A stretch of 64,000 nucleotides of DNA, taken from the NCBI RefSeq assembly GCF_019399895.1, contig NC_091877.1, positions 5,352,419 to 5,416,418 on the forward strand, written 5' to 3'. Position 1 is the first letter of the stretch, and every line of letters begins with the position of its first letter. Below the pieces are notes generated by a model that saw nothing but the letters and a program-made list of their open reading frames with translations, had not been told where the DNA came from and made no database searches. The DNA is from Cardiocondyla obscurior (Eukaryota > Arthropoda > Insecta > Hymenoptera > Formicidae). Shown here piece by piece: positions 10,670-22,735 of the stretch. Both the position numbers and the translations under genes were made by a program.

Positions 10670-12940
10670 GGTGTTTATTATCTTCTTAGAGATACACCGA
10701 GGACTTTCGTATCTTCATAAACTTTTAATACATATAAACATATACAACAGATATCAACATAATACTCAACATCTAACCAAAACGTAACATAACATGTCCT
10801 AACTTAACTATCTTATAGACTTTCCTTTCAATATCACTTTTCATCGCTTCTTTCTTCCATTTCTATATTTCTTTCATTTCTCCATATAATTTTCTCCTTT
10901 GCTTTTACATTCTTTCCTGTTCGTCACCTTTAATCCTTTACTAAACCTTCGCTTTACATCATTTCCTTATCTCAATCTTAATTCTATCTTTACAATCTTC
11001 TTTCTTCTTAATACCAATTCCTGAAAATTAAAACTTAACCTACCTTCTTACACCTCTACCTTATTAATTACGCGCCGAGAGAGAGAGATCACGCTTCCAT
11101 TCTTATCTTTACATACTCTGCCTTATTCTACCTTATATTTCTACCTTGGACCCCCGCTTCCGATGCTCTTTATTTTACTTCTTCTTTCTTTTTATCCTCT
11201 TACATTCTTCCATTCACACCTATCTTTTCCCTTGTCTTTTCCAGTGTTTCTAACCATTCTACCCCCCTTCATCCCTCTCCCAAAATTTCCTCCACCATCT
11301 CTTCCCAGCTTCTCTCATTTCCCCAATCTATACACTCCTCCCATATATGTTCCTTCTCGTCCTTTTCAAAACACATTCTACATTTTTTTTTCTCCTCTCC
11401 TTCTCAATACTTATTTCCTCTCATTTCCTCCCCTAACCTAAACTTTGCCATCTTTTGCCATTTTTCTTTCTTTCAGCCCAGCTTCAAATACTCTGGTATC
11501 TCTTCCTCTTTCACTTTTTTATAATAATTATTAAACCTTTATCCTCTTATCTTCTCCCATCTATCCTCTCTTTGCATTTCTTTATCTTTTTTAACCAAAT
11601 ACTCCCCCCTTATCTTTTCTTTTTCTCTCAAATTTTCCATATCTTTTCCTGATCACCCCAATTTTTTAAAAAATTCCTCCCTCTTTTTTTCCCATTTTTC
11701 TTTACTTCTTCCCTCCCTCGCCCTTTCCTTCATTTCTTCCCAGCACTATTTAGTTAACTCTCTCCCTTTCCTTTCTTCTAGACGTTTTTCATACTTCCAC
11801 GCCCTCATCCCTGCTCTTCCCTTCAGTTTATCCCTCTATAACTCCTCTCTCACCATATATCCTGGTACGTATCTTTTCACCCCCAGCACCCATCTCAGAT
11901 ATCTTTCCTGCAGTATCTCTACCTCCCTTTCCTTCCACCCTCATATTTCCACACTGTAATTAACAACCGACCATATCAGTTTGTCAAATAGCCATAGTCT
12001 TCTACTCCAATCTTTCTCGAACCTTCTTTTGCCTATACTCCATACCTGCCCCATTTATCTTGCCGCTCTTTTCACCCTGTCTTTTACATGCTTCCTCTGT
12101 TCCCCGTTTCTCATGATCATATATCCCAAATATTTAAAACTTTTTATTTTGTCTATTTCCTCCCCTTTTCAAACCCACTTTATCTTCTTCATTCTCCCTC
12201 CACCCTTTCGACATCTCATCTTTGTTTTATTTACGTTAATTCCAGACCTTTTTCCTTCACATATTCCTCCATATTTTTAATTATTCCTTTCATTCCCGCC
12301 TCATTTTCTGCCATCAATGCAATGTCGTCCGCGTACCCCATCGAGTAAAATCTCTTATCTTTTATCTTATCCCCCCACCCTCCCTTTTATAATTCTTCAT
12401 CCAAATCTGCCAATAAGAGAGTGAACAGGCTCGGACTAAGCGGGCAACCCTGTCTTACTCCCCTTTTCGTCCAAAAACTTTTCCCTTCCTTCTCCTTTAC
12501 TTTAACTGTATTCACTGTTTCCTCCAAAACTTTTCACACCTTCTTATCAATCCCTCCCTTTTCTTCATTGTTTCCACCAGTTTTTTTCTGCCCACAGAGT
12601 CAAAAGCAGCCCTCATATCAATAAACGCTATTACCATTTTTCCTTTCTTCTCCCCTATCTTCTTGTTTATCAAATAATTTAATACATATATCTGATCTAC
12701 TCAAATAATTTAATACATATATCTGATCCCCATGTCTCTTCCAAAACCGGTCTGACTCCGTGGCAATATTTCTTTCTCTTCTACATCCTTCCTTAATCTT
12801 TCCGCTAACACAGATGCGTACACTTTGTAAGCTGTCTGTGTCAGCGTTATCCCTCTATAATTTTTTCCTTCTCCCCTTTTCCCTTTTTTAGCACCGGGAC
12901 CACCATTCTTTCTCTCCATTCCCCCGGCATCCCCTCCCCC
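10670..12940 (-). mobile_element. LINE (non-LTR retrotransposon), minus strand, 5'-truncated
   Basis: The plus strand is strikingly pyrimidine-rich because the minus strand codes a Lys/Glu/Arg-rich ORF. Minus-strand reading gives RT blocks: NYRGITLTQTAYKVYASVL, AFIDMRAAFDSV, RQGCPLSPSLF and the catalytic GYADDIAL (YADD at plus 12,324-12,335). Downstream come KYLGYMI and a charged C-terminal region with WGWKEREVE and LRWVLGVKRYVPGYM. This pattern matches a LINE that is abundant in ant genomes (from memory, no search). Frame breaks are frequent. The 5' end stops where the hAT element begins. The 3' part (10,670-11,160) looks like untranslated tail. Confidence 0.8.
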
Positions 12941-15900
12941 ATGGGCGTCCATAGGGGGGTGTAAACGGGGCACTTGCCCCCCCCTGGAAATTGGAATAAA
13001 GGAAGTGAAATGTAAGATAACGTATCTGTTGTCCCTTTTGTTTCGAGCTCCGTCTCTTTCTCGCTCAAGCTGTCTTCTGTCTCGAAACTGTTCTCGATTT
13101 GTTTTTCTTTCACATGGCTATAGCTAAGAGAAAAGGACAGTCTAGAAGAATTTAAAATAAAAGAGGATGGTTCGAGCGAAAAGGAGACGTAGTTCGAGAC
13201 AAAAGAGACGGCGTATGTCCCCACCGCTTGACACAAGTTAAAAAGTAGGGCTCCCCTCCATAAATTCTGACGATTCTGCGCCGTATAGTCTAAGCGTGCA
13301 TAGTGCAGGCAGCTTTTTTGACGTGACCATTCGGCGAACTATTTTACTGGCATCGATGCTCAATGCATGAATAAACGCTTATTTCAATAAATAAGTCATT
13401 ACCCTCTTTTATATAGAATTCCTTATTGCAAGATATTTTCAAAACATTGTCGATAAATTATTATATTTGAATAATATTATTATTTGCCTTTCAATATGGA
13501 CATAAGAAAGTTTTTTAAAAAACCTTGGTTAGAAAATTTAGAAACTAATGATCACACTGATCAATTACAAAATCAAGCCTCTTCTTCTAATTCGTCTACT
13601 TCTACTACATCTGAAAGTTTATCTCTTTGTGTTCCATCAAATAATGACAATAACGTTATCGTTCAACCCTCTGTTGTCCCTATACAAAAATTTGATATCG
13701 GCCAATATATCGAACCTAGTTTAAATTTATCTGTTGAAGAAAAACTCCAAATTTTTGAAAATATATGGGTTCCAAAAAAGATTATAACTTTTATAAAATT
13801 GGTGAAAAAAGACGTTTCAGATATGAATAGCTTGAAATTTATGCCCCATGGTTAACATATTCCGAACTTGACAACGGCGCTTTTTGCAAATATTGTGTTA
13901 TTTTTAAACAAAAGGTTCATCGGGGCTTACAAGGTGCTTTTATAATAAAAGGCTTTAGAAAATATAATGATTTCCATGAAAGTGCACGAAATCATGTTCG
14001 ATCTGAGTGGCACAAACAGGCTGTTGCAGATGCAAGCAGTTTGATTGCTATAACGGAAAAAAAAGGTCTAGTATTGCCAGTATAATTTCTCAATCCAGAG
14101 CTGACATTATCGCAAAAAACCGAGAAAAATTGGGATTAATTGTTCGAACAATCGTGTTCTGTGGGATTCATGATTTGGCTCTTCGTGGAAAAACCTCAAA
14201 TGATGGAAATTTCAAAGACCTATTAAAATTTCGAATACAAGCTGGTGACTTAACATTAAAACAACATTTTGAAACGAATCCACAAAATGCTCAGTATACA
14301 TCTGTCAGAATCGAGCATGAAATAATAAAAATTTGTGAGAAAATAATAACAATCGACATTGTCTTAAAAATCAATGCTTCCAAATACTTCTCGATTATAG
14401 CAGATGAAACCAGTGATATTGCTGGAGTGGAACAGCTTTCATTAGGCGTCAGATTTGCTGATTTTGATAACAATGAGTTATTAATCAGAGAAGAGTTTCT
14501 TGGGTTTACAATGCTTAAGAAATTTGATGCCCAATCTATTTCTGAAGCTTTTTTAGAAAAATGTAGAAGCCTTAATTTAAATATGGAGTATTGTATTGGA
14601 CAGGGATATGATGGATGTTCTGCAATGACTGGAAAAGAAAACGGAGTCAAAAGTATTATTCAAAGAAAATATCCTAATATTTATTTTGTTCATTGTTCGT
14701 CGCATAGGCTAAACTTAGTTGTTCATGATTTGAATGAACTGAGTGAAGTTAGAAATACTATTGGGACTGTAAAAGAAATAATACATTTTTTCAGAGGAAG
14801 TAATATCCGTAGACAGCTTCTTCCTTCAATTTCTATGCTATGCGAAACTCGCTGGACGGAAAAGCATAAGACTATTAGCTTGTTTAAAAGGCATTTAAAA
14901 ATAATATTACAGCAATTACACGAAATCTCAGAAGGAACAACAAGTGGCAACCAAAAAGCTTTTTGTTTATATAGTGCTGCCACAAAACCTACATTTTTAA
15001 TAAGAATTTTTATTATGGCAAAATACTCCAAAATACTCCAACCAATTTCGGTTTTGCTGCAAAGTAAGCAAATCAATTTACTAGATTGTCAAAATCATAT
15101 TAAGCGTCTAATATCTGTTCTTCAAGATGAGCGGGAACAGTTTAGTAACATTTTTAAAGAATGCGAAAATTTCAGTCGGTCAATTGAAATAGATATTACA
15201 ATTCCCCGTATTGTCTCAAAACAGACCAAACGAGCAAATTATATAACAACTGATTCTGAAAAATACTACAAACTTAGTCTATTCTTACCATATATAGATT
15301 CACTTATTAATTCTCTTACAATTAGATTTTCTGAAAACAGGAATATATTTAATCTTTTCCAATTATATCCATCTACTTTTAAAGCCTTGACTTATGAACA
15401 ACGAAAAGAATTACTGTTAGCGATCGATAAAAGTGGTAATTTACTTAATGATGGGCTAGTATGGCATAAGATTGTTAATGAAACTGACAATGAGATCAAT
15501 AATGTGGAAGATATGCTTAAAGTTGCCAAATTTGTTCCTGCAATTCAAAATGAACTACTAAAGTCATTATCATTACCAGTTACTACAGCAACAGTAGAAA
15601 GATCGTTCAGCACATTACGAAGGGTAAAAACATGGATTCGTTCTACAATGTCTGAATCACGATGTAGTGGTTTGTGTATGTTAAGCATTCATAGACAAAT
15701 GATTGCTAATAACCAAGAAAGTTTTATTAATAAAATTATAAACAAATTTGCTGAAAATGAAAGAAAATTAATTTTTCTTTTTGATAAAAATGACGAATAA
15801 TTTAATTCCATAAAAAAATGTTATTTTTCAGTTTAAAAGTTTTATTTTCTTTAATTCTTAAAAAATGTTTTTAAATTAAAATTTTAATAAAATATAAAAA

Positions 15901-16100
15901 AAATTAAAAAATTAACAAAAAAAAATATAAAAATTTAAAAAACGCAAAAAAAAAACACAAAAACCTTTCTCGATTTACACTTACCTTGTCGCGGTGAGAA
16001 AGCTTTAAAACTAAAAAGTGTATATTTATAAGTAATATAAAGGATATATTTGTCAATCTAGATGTGCTCCCCCCTAAAAAAAAATCCTGTGGACGCCCAT
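12941..16100 (+). mobile_element. hAT DNA transposon with terminal inverted repeats
   Basis: The left end reads ATGGGCGTCCATAGG and the right end is its near-complement, CCTGTGGACGCCCAT. These flank 3.16 kb with one long transposase frame on the plus strand. The GGCGTCCA-type terminus and the encoded protein agree with the hAT superfamily. I could not find a clean 8-bp target duplication; the left flank is C-rich and the right flank is T-rich. It lies at the 5' end of the minus-strand LINE. The region after the ORF (15,800-16,100) is AT-rich untranslated sequence. Confidence 0.82.
13496..15800 (+). pseudogene. hAT transposase (ZMYM1/DUF4371-like), two frameshifts
   Basis: hAT transposases cut and paste their own DNA. 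The N-terminal frame starts at ATG 13,496 and ends at a TAA at 13,853 after a frameshift near 13,848. A middle stretch in another frame (13,850-14,056) carries the TTF-type zinc-finger region (AFCKYCVIF ... SEWHKQ). A second frameshift in the A-run near 14,056 leads into the main frame to 15,800. That frame contains the RNase H-like DUF4371 core (SIIADETSDIAG with the DETSD motif, CIGQGYDGCSAMTG, FVHCSSHRLNLVV, ETRWTEKH). It ends with the hAT dimerisation block (VERSFSTLRRVKTWIRSTM). Apart from the two indels it looks near full length and recently active. Confidence 0.9.
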
Positions 16101-16202
16101 GTTTTTATTCCATTTTTTATCTCTATTTTATCTTTTATTCTCATTGTACAATTCATAAATATGTAATGTGTGAGTGAATGAGATTAAACGACTGGAAGTA
16201 AG

Positions 16203-16205
<3 letters not shown>

Positions 16206-16290
<85 letters not shown>
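16206..16290. repeat. (GA)n microsatellite
   Basis: Two blocks of GA dinucleotides, split by a short GGTGGGGGGAGAGAAAG interruption, follow the hAT element. The surrounding 16,101-16,560 is otherwise AT-rich with no recognisable gene. Confidence 0.95.
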
Positions 16291-16295
<5 letters not shown>

Positions 16296-16589
16296 AATAA
16301 TACGACTCGAGAGTCCGCTTCTTAAATCTACGACGTATGTATCTCAATGACAGCACCATACCTGAATGGGCGGTATAATATAATCTCCGACGGCGAGTTA
16401 GTGAACAAAGAGGAGGAGCGATAATTTTGTAACGATGACGATGGTGATATTTTAAATGCGTGAGAGAAATAATAATAATATTAATTTAAATGGAATTTTA
16501 TATTACAAGTAACGCAAAAGTAATTTTCTTGTTTCTTTCTAACAGATTGAGTATCAGAAATTGTTTCAGCGCGCATCCAAGAGTCGTGT

Positions 16590-16855
16590 ACGCATTATGA
16601 AATGACGATTAACGGGGGCAAGCAAAAGTGCAAACTTAAAGCGAACGAGAGGGAACGATACGCAACGCGAACGATGGTGAGCAAGAGTGCATTCGGGAGC
16701 AAGTGAGATAGGCAAATACGCAGCGCGAATGGCAACGAACGAGAGGGGACTCTCGGAAACGTAAACAGCGGTGAAGGAAAAAGGCAAATACACAGCGCGA
16801 ACGGTGGTGAGAGAAAGATCGTAATCGGGAACGCAAACAAAGGCGAGCGAGCGAG
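16590..16855. repeat. Degenerate tandem repeat (ACGCAACGCGAACG-like units)
   Basis: Units resembling ACGC-A(A/G)CGCGAACG followed by a GGTGAGxAAG tail recur about four times in this purine-rich stretch. Similar units (ACGCAACG-CGAGAAAG, CACACAGCGC) recur at 54,660-54,830 inside an LTR-like insertion, so the two arrays may descend from related LTRs. The minus-strand frames here are shadows of the repeats. Confidence 0.55.
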
Positions 16856-17015
16856 AAACTAATTTTTTTTTTTTTACTTAATAAAAAATACTATAACATA
16901 ACTCTTATTTTTATAATAATTAATAAAACCTATAATTATTAGGACTTTTTAAAAACTATTATTCATATTTTTACTATTTTTTCAATCTAAAACATAAAAA
17001 ACACACACCAGTCGT

Positions 17016-18081
17016 TGTGGCGGCCGAAAAACCGGCACTGAAAAGTCGTGTTTATATGAGCGCCAGGGGAACGGCAACCCGGCGAGCACCAAAACGCAAC
17101 CCGGCAGACAGTCGCGTAGGCAGCAGTAACGCGACCACAAAAGTGATAATGTGAGCACTCGCTAGGCGCCGCAGATAAGGAAGTAATAACCCACAGTCAA
17201 AAGCAGATAAGGATCGGTATAAATAAGGGCAGGATCCAACGATATGACACGGAAAGCAATTTTTGCCCTTCTTTTGAGATAACGCTACTAGTGCTCGTAA
17301 GCCGACGGACAGTAGCGAAAGTAATTCGGAAAGAGAATTAAGTACGGATGCCGCTAAGACGAACCAGGAGAAGCCAATGGAAAAAGTCTCGCACCGAGGT
17401 GGATGCCGGAGAGTCCAAAGAAGAACGAAATCGACGACGAGGCGAAGCCTGCTACGGACTTTAACAACACTCCGAAAATAATCGCAGAGACTGTCTTCCC
17501 ACCGGGAACACCGGGAATACTCAAGAACATAACATCGCCTCACTCCACGGGCCAGCCTGAGGCAAAGACGAAACATATCACCAGTTTTGTACTCCGTCCT
17601 TGGATACTGCACCGGATTAAGCTAAAACCACCAAGACTCACGCGGCCACCACGATTCTTCTTACAACGGCCCTACGATCAAAGAATCTGGAGAGACACTA
17701 CTCCAAACTGGTCGAAGCCTCTACCAGCTTTGATAACTAGTCTCGGAGAAAGCGTGGGGACGCAAACTAAAGAGCAGCAGAAACACCGCTTCTTACACGC
17801 ACCGCAGGTGAACGATAAAGGGGTACAAATAGACGCTTGGAAGACCACGTCTGCATCTTGAGAGAATGAAGAACCAGTGCACTATCCAGGGGACGAGAAG
17901 TGGGGCTCAATAAGAGTCACGCTGACCGCGCTTTATATCATTTACCAGGAATGAAAGTGAAATAACTTTTGTACGGGACATCCCAACGCCGCAAGGCGCA
18001 AAAATATAAACCAAAAATTAATTGTACATATTGTAAATAGTTTTAGAATATAAAAACTTTATACAATAACTGCTTCGAATC
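17016..18081 (+). mobile_element. LTR-like unit with TATA box and small ORF
   Basis: The segment begins near TGTGGCGGCCG and runs through a TATAAATA (17,218-17,225), an ORF (17,403 onward) and an A/T-rich tail (tgtaaatagtttt, ataaaaactt) around 18,030-18,080. The same order of TATA, ORF with a conserved C-terminus and poly(A)-type tail recurs in reverse at 55,858-56,895, and the two ORFs are homologous. I find no clean target duplication, so borders are approximate. A solo LTR containing a gene, or a compact element, are both possible. Confidence 0.5.
17403..17954 (+). pseudogene. Conserved LTR-unit protein (member 1)
   Basis: The frame starts at ATG 17,403. It has an in-frame TGA after TTSAS (17,859-17,861), then continues to a second stop at about 17,954. 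Shared landmarks with the protein at 55,984-56,604 are an ETVFPPGTP-like block, a Leu-Arg-Pro-Trp, PPRLTRPP, VGTQT, an APQ-x-GVQID-W-TTSAS segment and a YPGDEKWGSIRVTLTA tail. The tail is the best conserved part, and in this copy it lies beyond the stop. The middle is proline-rich. I do not recognise a known domain. It may be a gag-like or accessory protein. Confidence 0.55.
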
Positions 18082-18124
18082 AATCGCACTTTCTCTGGCG
18101 TCCGATTCTCCTGTGCTCATAATA

Positions 18125-19170
18125 TACATAAGCGTTCACATTTTTTAATTGTCATAATTGGGGTTTGGGTTACAACAAATACCGCTTTATATCTTTCTTA
18201 AAGTTATACAACTTTTGTCTGAAACTTTTTTTTTATTGAATACAAAAAAGTATTAAGATCGAAAGTTTTAAAACTAACACCCTGTATATTGTTGCTCGCT
18301 TTCTGCTCAGCACGAAGTTTGTGGTCCGCGCACGATTGTTTCAACGTCAACATAAGCGTCTTGTTGCTTACTCTTCTATCGTTAAAACGATTGTTGACAA
18401 GCAACAGCTAACGGATACTGAAATAGAATATCATCGCAAACTGATATGTTTTTTAGAAAGTTGCATTTACGAATAAATCTGTTTTTTCTTTTTAGAATTA
18501 GTGTTATTTTATTTCGAGTGTAAGTACAGAGTTTTAAGGCTTTGTACGATTGTTTTGACAAACACGTATTTACGGAAACATGAAGGAGAACGACTAAGCG
18601 TGAGCGTGTAACATTCGAGTGAAAGTGAAACAATATATACATATTAAAAATTACATACGCATTTGTTTAACTGAAAAAAAACATTCAACTAACCTGGTCA
18701 AACAATATTTCACCAAGAGCGCAATATAAGCACATATGTGCAAATATATTAATGATAGTAGATGTAAAATATAGCAAGTAAGAAAATGAAAGTTCGTTAC
18801 TTCCTTCATCAAAAAGCTAATAATTTGCAGAATAAGAAAAAAAATATTTATTTGGTAATTGTAAAGAAATTGGACCTGTTCTCCAATGTCCTTAAAAAAT
18901 TTTTTTACATAAAGTTTTCCATTTGTAAAAAATAACTATGTAAAACAAAATATCGCTAATAATTATTTTAAAAGTTTCTTTTTAATTATAAATATAATTT
19001 AAAACATCGGTACTTGCAAAGTTAGAAAATCTGAAAAATCTGTAATTTCACTATCTACTACGTTATTGCTCGGAATTAATAGTTTATTTCAGTCTGTCTG
19101 TCTCGTTGAAACAAGAGTATCACGTATCGTTTCATATTAAGTCGTAGCGCTTTAATTTGCATTAATGCTC
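18125..19170. other. AT-rich gene-free stretch with one mariner-type end
   Basis: Mostly AT-rich sequence without coding signal. CACCCTGTA at about 18,282 matches the outer end of the mariner-type inverted repeats seen at 30,949, 32,849 and 43,567, so a decayed DNA element probably ends there. Nothing else is supported. Confidence 0.45.
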
Positions 19171-19179
19171 TTGATATAA

Positions 19180-19740
19180 TTATAATAGTGTAATTGTGAT
19201 AGAGATGTTCCGGAAAATGAGCTGGCTTCTCTGAGCACGTTTTACAGGTCTGGATTGACCTGCAGATTTTGACACTGTGTCAGCCCAAGCAATTGAAGCA
19301 CAGTCGCTTCTTTTCCGCCAATAATCGTCGTGCAGTATGTGACAGTCGTCGGAACTGTTCACATACAACAACAAAGTGCGATCCTTTGCAGTGGTCGCAC
19401 AGATAAGTTGTGGCCTTTTGAGCAAATATCGTTATTCTGAAAGCTGAGCTGGTTTGTTGTTCTGTAGACTTGAGCGGCATCCTGTTGAGCCTCAATACTG
19501 AAGACAGCTGTTTTGCCGCTTTGATCCTTTCTAGCGTCCATACTTTTTCGCCGTCACAAAGGCCTGGAACTTCTGAAACAACGGGTACTCCTGCGATGAG
19601 CCCAAAGAGATCTACCACGCCTCTCTCGTTGAGCTGACCAGATTTTTCGACGCGTGATACACTAGCAGGTGGTTGTCAAGTGAATCATCAACGCCGAGGT
19701 TGAACAGGATTTTTTGAGCTTCCAAAACCGTAGTTATCAG
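19180..19740 (-). pseudogene. BEL/Pao gag C-terminus (zinc-knuckle part)
   Basis: The minus strand encodes a Pao-type gag tail with YLCDHCKGSHFVVVCEQFRR and LLAEKKRLCFNCLG, the Cys/His clusters that precede the protease. Upstream comes WTLERIKAAKQ and a GLIAGVPVVSE block. It points away from the pol fragment that follows on the plus strand, so two BEL relics lie head to head with the junction near 19,750-19,850. Confidence 0.7.
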
Positions 19741-19859
19741 CTGATTGAGTGAGCAGGACGTTTTTTGAGCGGGTGTCGTGATTGCGAAACCAAACTACTC
19801 GGATTAAAATAAATGTCTCACACGGATTAATTGATGTTTTCATCCAAATTCGACTCACC

Positions 19860-21900
19860 ATCCAAAAGACTCACAAAGCGCCTCGTATTATCTGAAGTGG
19901 CTCAGATATTTGATCCTCTTAGTTTTGTCTCACCGATAGTTATTAGAGCAAAGATCTAGCTACAAAAGCTTTGGATACTCAAGCTCGACTGGGATGATTC
20001 TTTACCAACCACGGTTAATTCAAGGTGGCTTTTAATCAAAAATCAACTCAGCGCAATGGCCAGCATCTCAATTCCACGGTGGCTCAACATATGGAGTAAT
20101 TCATCAGTGGAATTTCATGGTTTTGTCAATGCTTTTCAGCTCATAATGGGAGCAGCCATTTATTTGACTGTTTGCTCGCCGTCCATGAAAAGGCGCTCAA
20201 TCTTAATTTGCTCAAAGACTAAGGTTGCGTCCTTGAAAAAGTTTACCATATCTCGTTTGGAATTCATGGCGGCGCTCATGCTTACAAAACTTGCAGCTCA
20301 TATCACAGCCACATGGAAGCTCAACCAAGGTAGATACAACTCATCTGTGAACGAATTCTGAAGTTACGCTCGTATAAATCAGATCACTTACGTCTCGTTA
20401 AAAGGACTATGTCAGAAATCAAGTAACGCAAATACAAAAATTAGGCCCATATGTTATCTGACGTCATGTTTCTGGCATTATAAATTCGGCAAACTGTGCG
20501 TCTCAAGGCGTTACCACCAATCACCTCAAGGATCATCCATTGTGATGAACCGGACCACAATGGCTCACTCAAAATCAAGACTTAAGACCATTTCCACCCG
20601 ATTTATCATTATTGATCGGCAGCTCAAAAACGCGTCCATGTGTGACGTTAATTGCCACGTCTCCATCGCCAACGAAGAATTGGAATTTAATACTTTAGTT
20701 TTCTTCGTTGCGTAAGCTATTGAGAATCACAGCTCTTTGCTTTCGATTTGTTCAAAGATTCAAGTACACTTTAAGTTCGCCTTCTGCTCTAATCTCAACT
20801 CAAAATTTAAAACAAGTTAAACTCTTTTGGATTAAGGCTGTTACACCGTGGTACGGTGCGGTTGTGGGTTCGTTCGCCTCCGTTGTTGCAGGAGGAGTTG
20901 GTCGTGAAGAATAAAGAGATTCTTGACTTTATCTGTGTTTACTCTTTATTTAGTTTCATGCGTCTCGATATCTTGTTACAAAACCAACAGTAACTAAGCG
21001 TCGCGTGAACTTGTATGAAGAGTGTTCGCGACGGTTTCAGCGCCGTCGCTCATATACTTTGCCGAACTGCAACCTCAGCGAATTTCGACCGCGGTGGTTG
21101 ACCGGAGAGGTTTATCAACCGTGCGGACTTATTCTGTTGTCACGTTAGTCAAATATTGTGCATAAGTTTATCGCCCTGTTTCGACATAGGGCAAACTTAA
21201 TCGGCGCAAATACGGTACTCAAGAAGCGCTTCAATGACAGCTCATCAGAACACCAGAAACTCTCAATGAGTCTCTCAAGTAAAGGCACGTATTTGAGATT
21301 TAACTCACCTGTCTTTCCTTATATGTATGAAAAATGGGAGACTGTGATTATGTACATCAAATTTCATTTGCGACGTACCATTGGAAAAACTCTGCTCACG
21401 TTCGAAGAGTTTTCAACACTGCTCACAATCAGTTAAATTGAGATAACATTTAACTCTCAACTGCTCGAACCACTCAGTGATGATCCGGATAATTTATTAG
21501 TGCTTACACCTGGGCTTTTTCTTGTTTGCTCTGCTCTTAATGTCATACCGGAACCATCCCTACTGGATCTCTTGTCCTTCAAGTTATCCCGCTGGCAGCT
21601 TATTTAACAACGGGTTCAGCAGTTCTGGTCACAATGGTCATCTCATTGTCTACAAAGGCAACAAACAATCTCCAAATGGCATCACTCATCAACTGATATC
21701 AACGTCGAATCCTTGATGCTGCTCACAGATAAGAGACTACCTCCATTGAAATGGCCTCTAGCAAGAGTGACAGAACTACACCTGGGGAAGGATGCACTCA
21801 CCACGGTAGTAACCCGTTGAGAACTATCACATCAACTTTAACTTGCCCCATCGTCAAACTGGCCTTATTGCTAGTTTGCTCAGAGGATTATCATCAGCTG
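19860..21900 (+). pseudogene. BEL/Pao pol relic (RNase H to integrase)
   Basis: Plus-strand fragments in several frames match the end of Pao RT/RNase H (FDPLSFVSPIVIRAK, LKLDWDD, VEFHGFVNAFQ, LICSKTKVASLKKFTISRLE). Later they match integrase (FNSPVFPYMYEKWETVIMYI, FHLRRTIGKTLLTFEEF) and the C-terminal chromodomain-like region (LLDLLSFKLSRWQLIQQ, ARVTELHLGKDALTTVV). The segment 20,839-21,150 is foreign: it starts TGTTACACC, has an AATAAA at about 20,912 and looks like a short LTR fragment. Many stops show this is an old relic. Confidence 0.75.
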
Positions 21901-21902
21901 TA

Positions 21903-22560
21903 ACTGTTGGTGGGCAGAATGTTCGCGATTAGACAGGCTTGGTCGACAGGGCTGTGCGTTCTATTTCGCGTTACATCTAATTATCATTGTGCCCGCCGAT
22001 TATCACGATGGCACCACGTCTCGGACTCGCAAATTTGTTTATCAACTGCGCCACGTGCGGCGCTCACCAGCTCGATTTCTTTTTCATGTTCCGTATGTTC
22101 TAGCGATCACACGGTGTTTTTGAAAGCTCTCGAATTTTTTTCTCAAGTGCGCTAAAGTGAAGTAACCACAAATCAATCGGCACAGCTCAGTGAACTCTTT
22201 CGTACAAAACAAGAAGTTCCTGAGTTCCACGAACTTTGTTCAACAAATTGAGAAACGGTCTGCTCATATACGGATGCAGCCTCACAGTGGGCTTACGCGG
22301 TTACCTCTCGCTTGCTACATGCTCAAAACATTCCGAAACGTTCGCTCGTTGTACGGAATACGATAAAATTCATTGCCTCGCTCATTGTTTTTCTTCGGGC
22401 TCGCTCACCGTTCATTTTGTAATTCTGATCCGCTCATTTATCTTCGCCTCAGTTCGTCACACAAGTAATCAATCGCCTCGTTGGTATGTGGCAAATTCCT
22501 ACTAACGAGGTTGACTCAAGCCTCGCGCGAAGATACCGCGCTGTTCCATCCACTAGAGAC
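21903..22560 (+). repeat. Probable 3' LTR of the BEL/Pao relic
   Basis: Directly after the pol reading the sequence begins TGTTGGTGGGCAGAATG, which resembles BEL LTR starts such as TGTTGGCGAATGCG at 52,261. The right border is unclear. The remaining sequence to 22,735 has no recognisable gene. Confidence 0.45.
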
Positions 22561-22735
22561 AGAAAATCACACGTAATCCGTTACAGATATTGTCCAGGAT
22601 TTTTCTTTAAAATAGAACCAATATAAAAGTATAATCAATATATTTTTATACAACATTACCGAATAAAACATCTAAATAAGTATTCGAAATATGTAGACCA
22701 AGAGAAAAGCAATATAATTGAAACATTTGTAATAG

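Noticed and set aside
11163..12624. Phe/Pro/Leu-rich plus-strand frames
   Set aside because: Pyrimidine-rich complement of the LINE coding strand; the minus strand reads as RT.
12847..13236. Minus-strand frame across the hAT left end
   Set aside because: It crosses the border between the LINE and the hAT element and has no coherent protein.
17052..17612. 186-codon minus-strand frame
   Set aside because: Shadow of the plus-strand LTR-unit ORF and its leader; the homologous unit at 56 kb does not preserve it.
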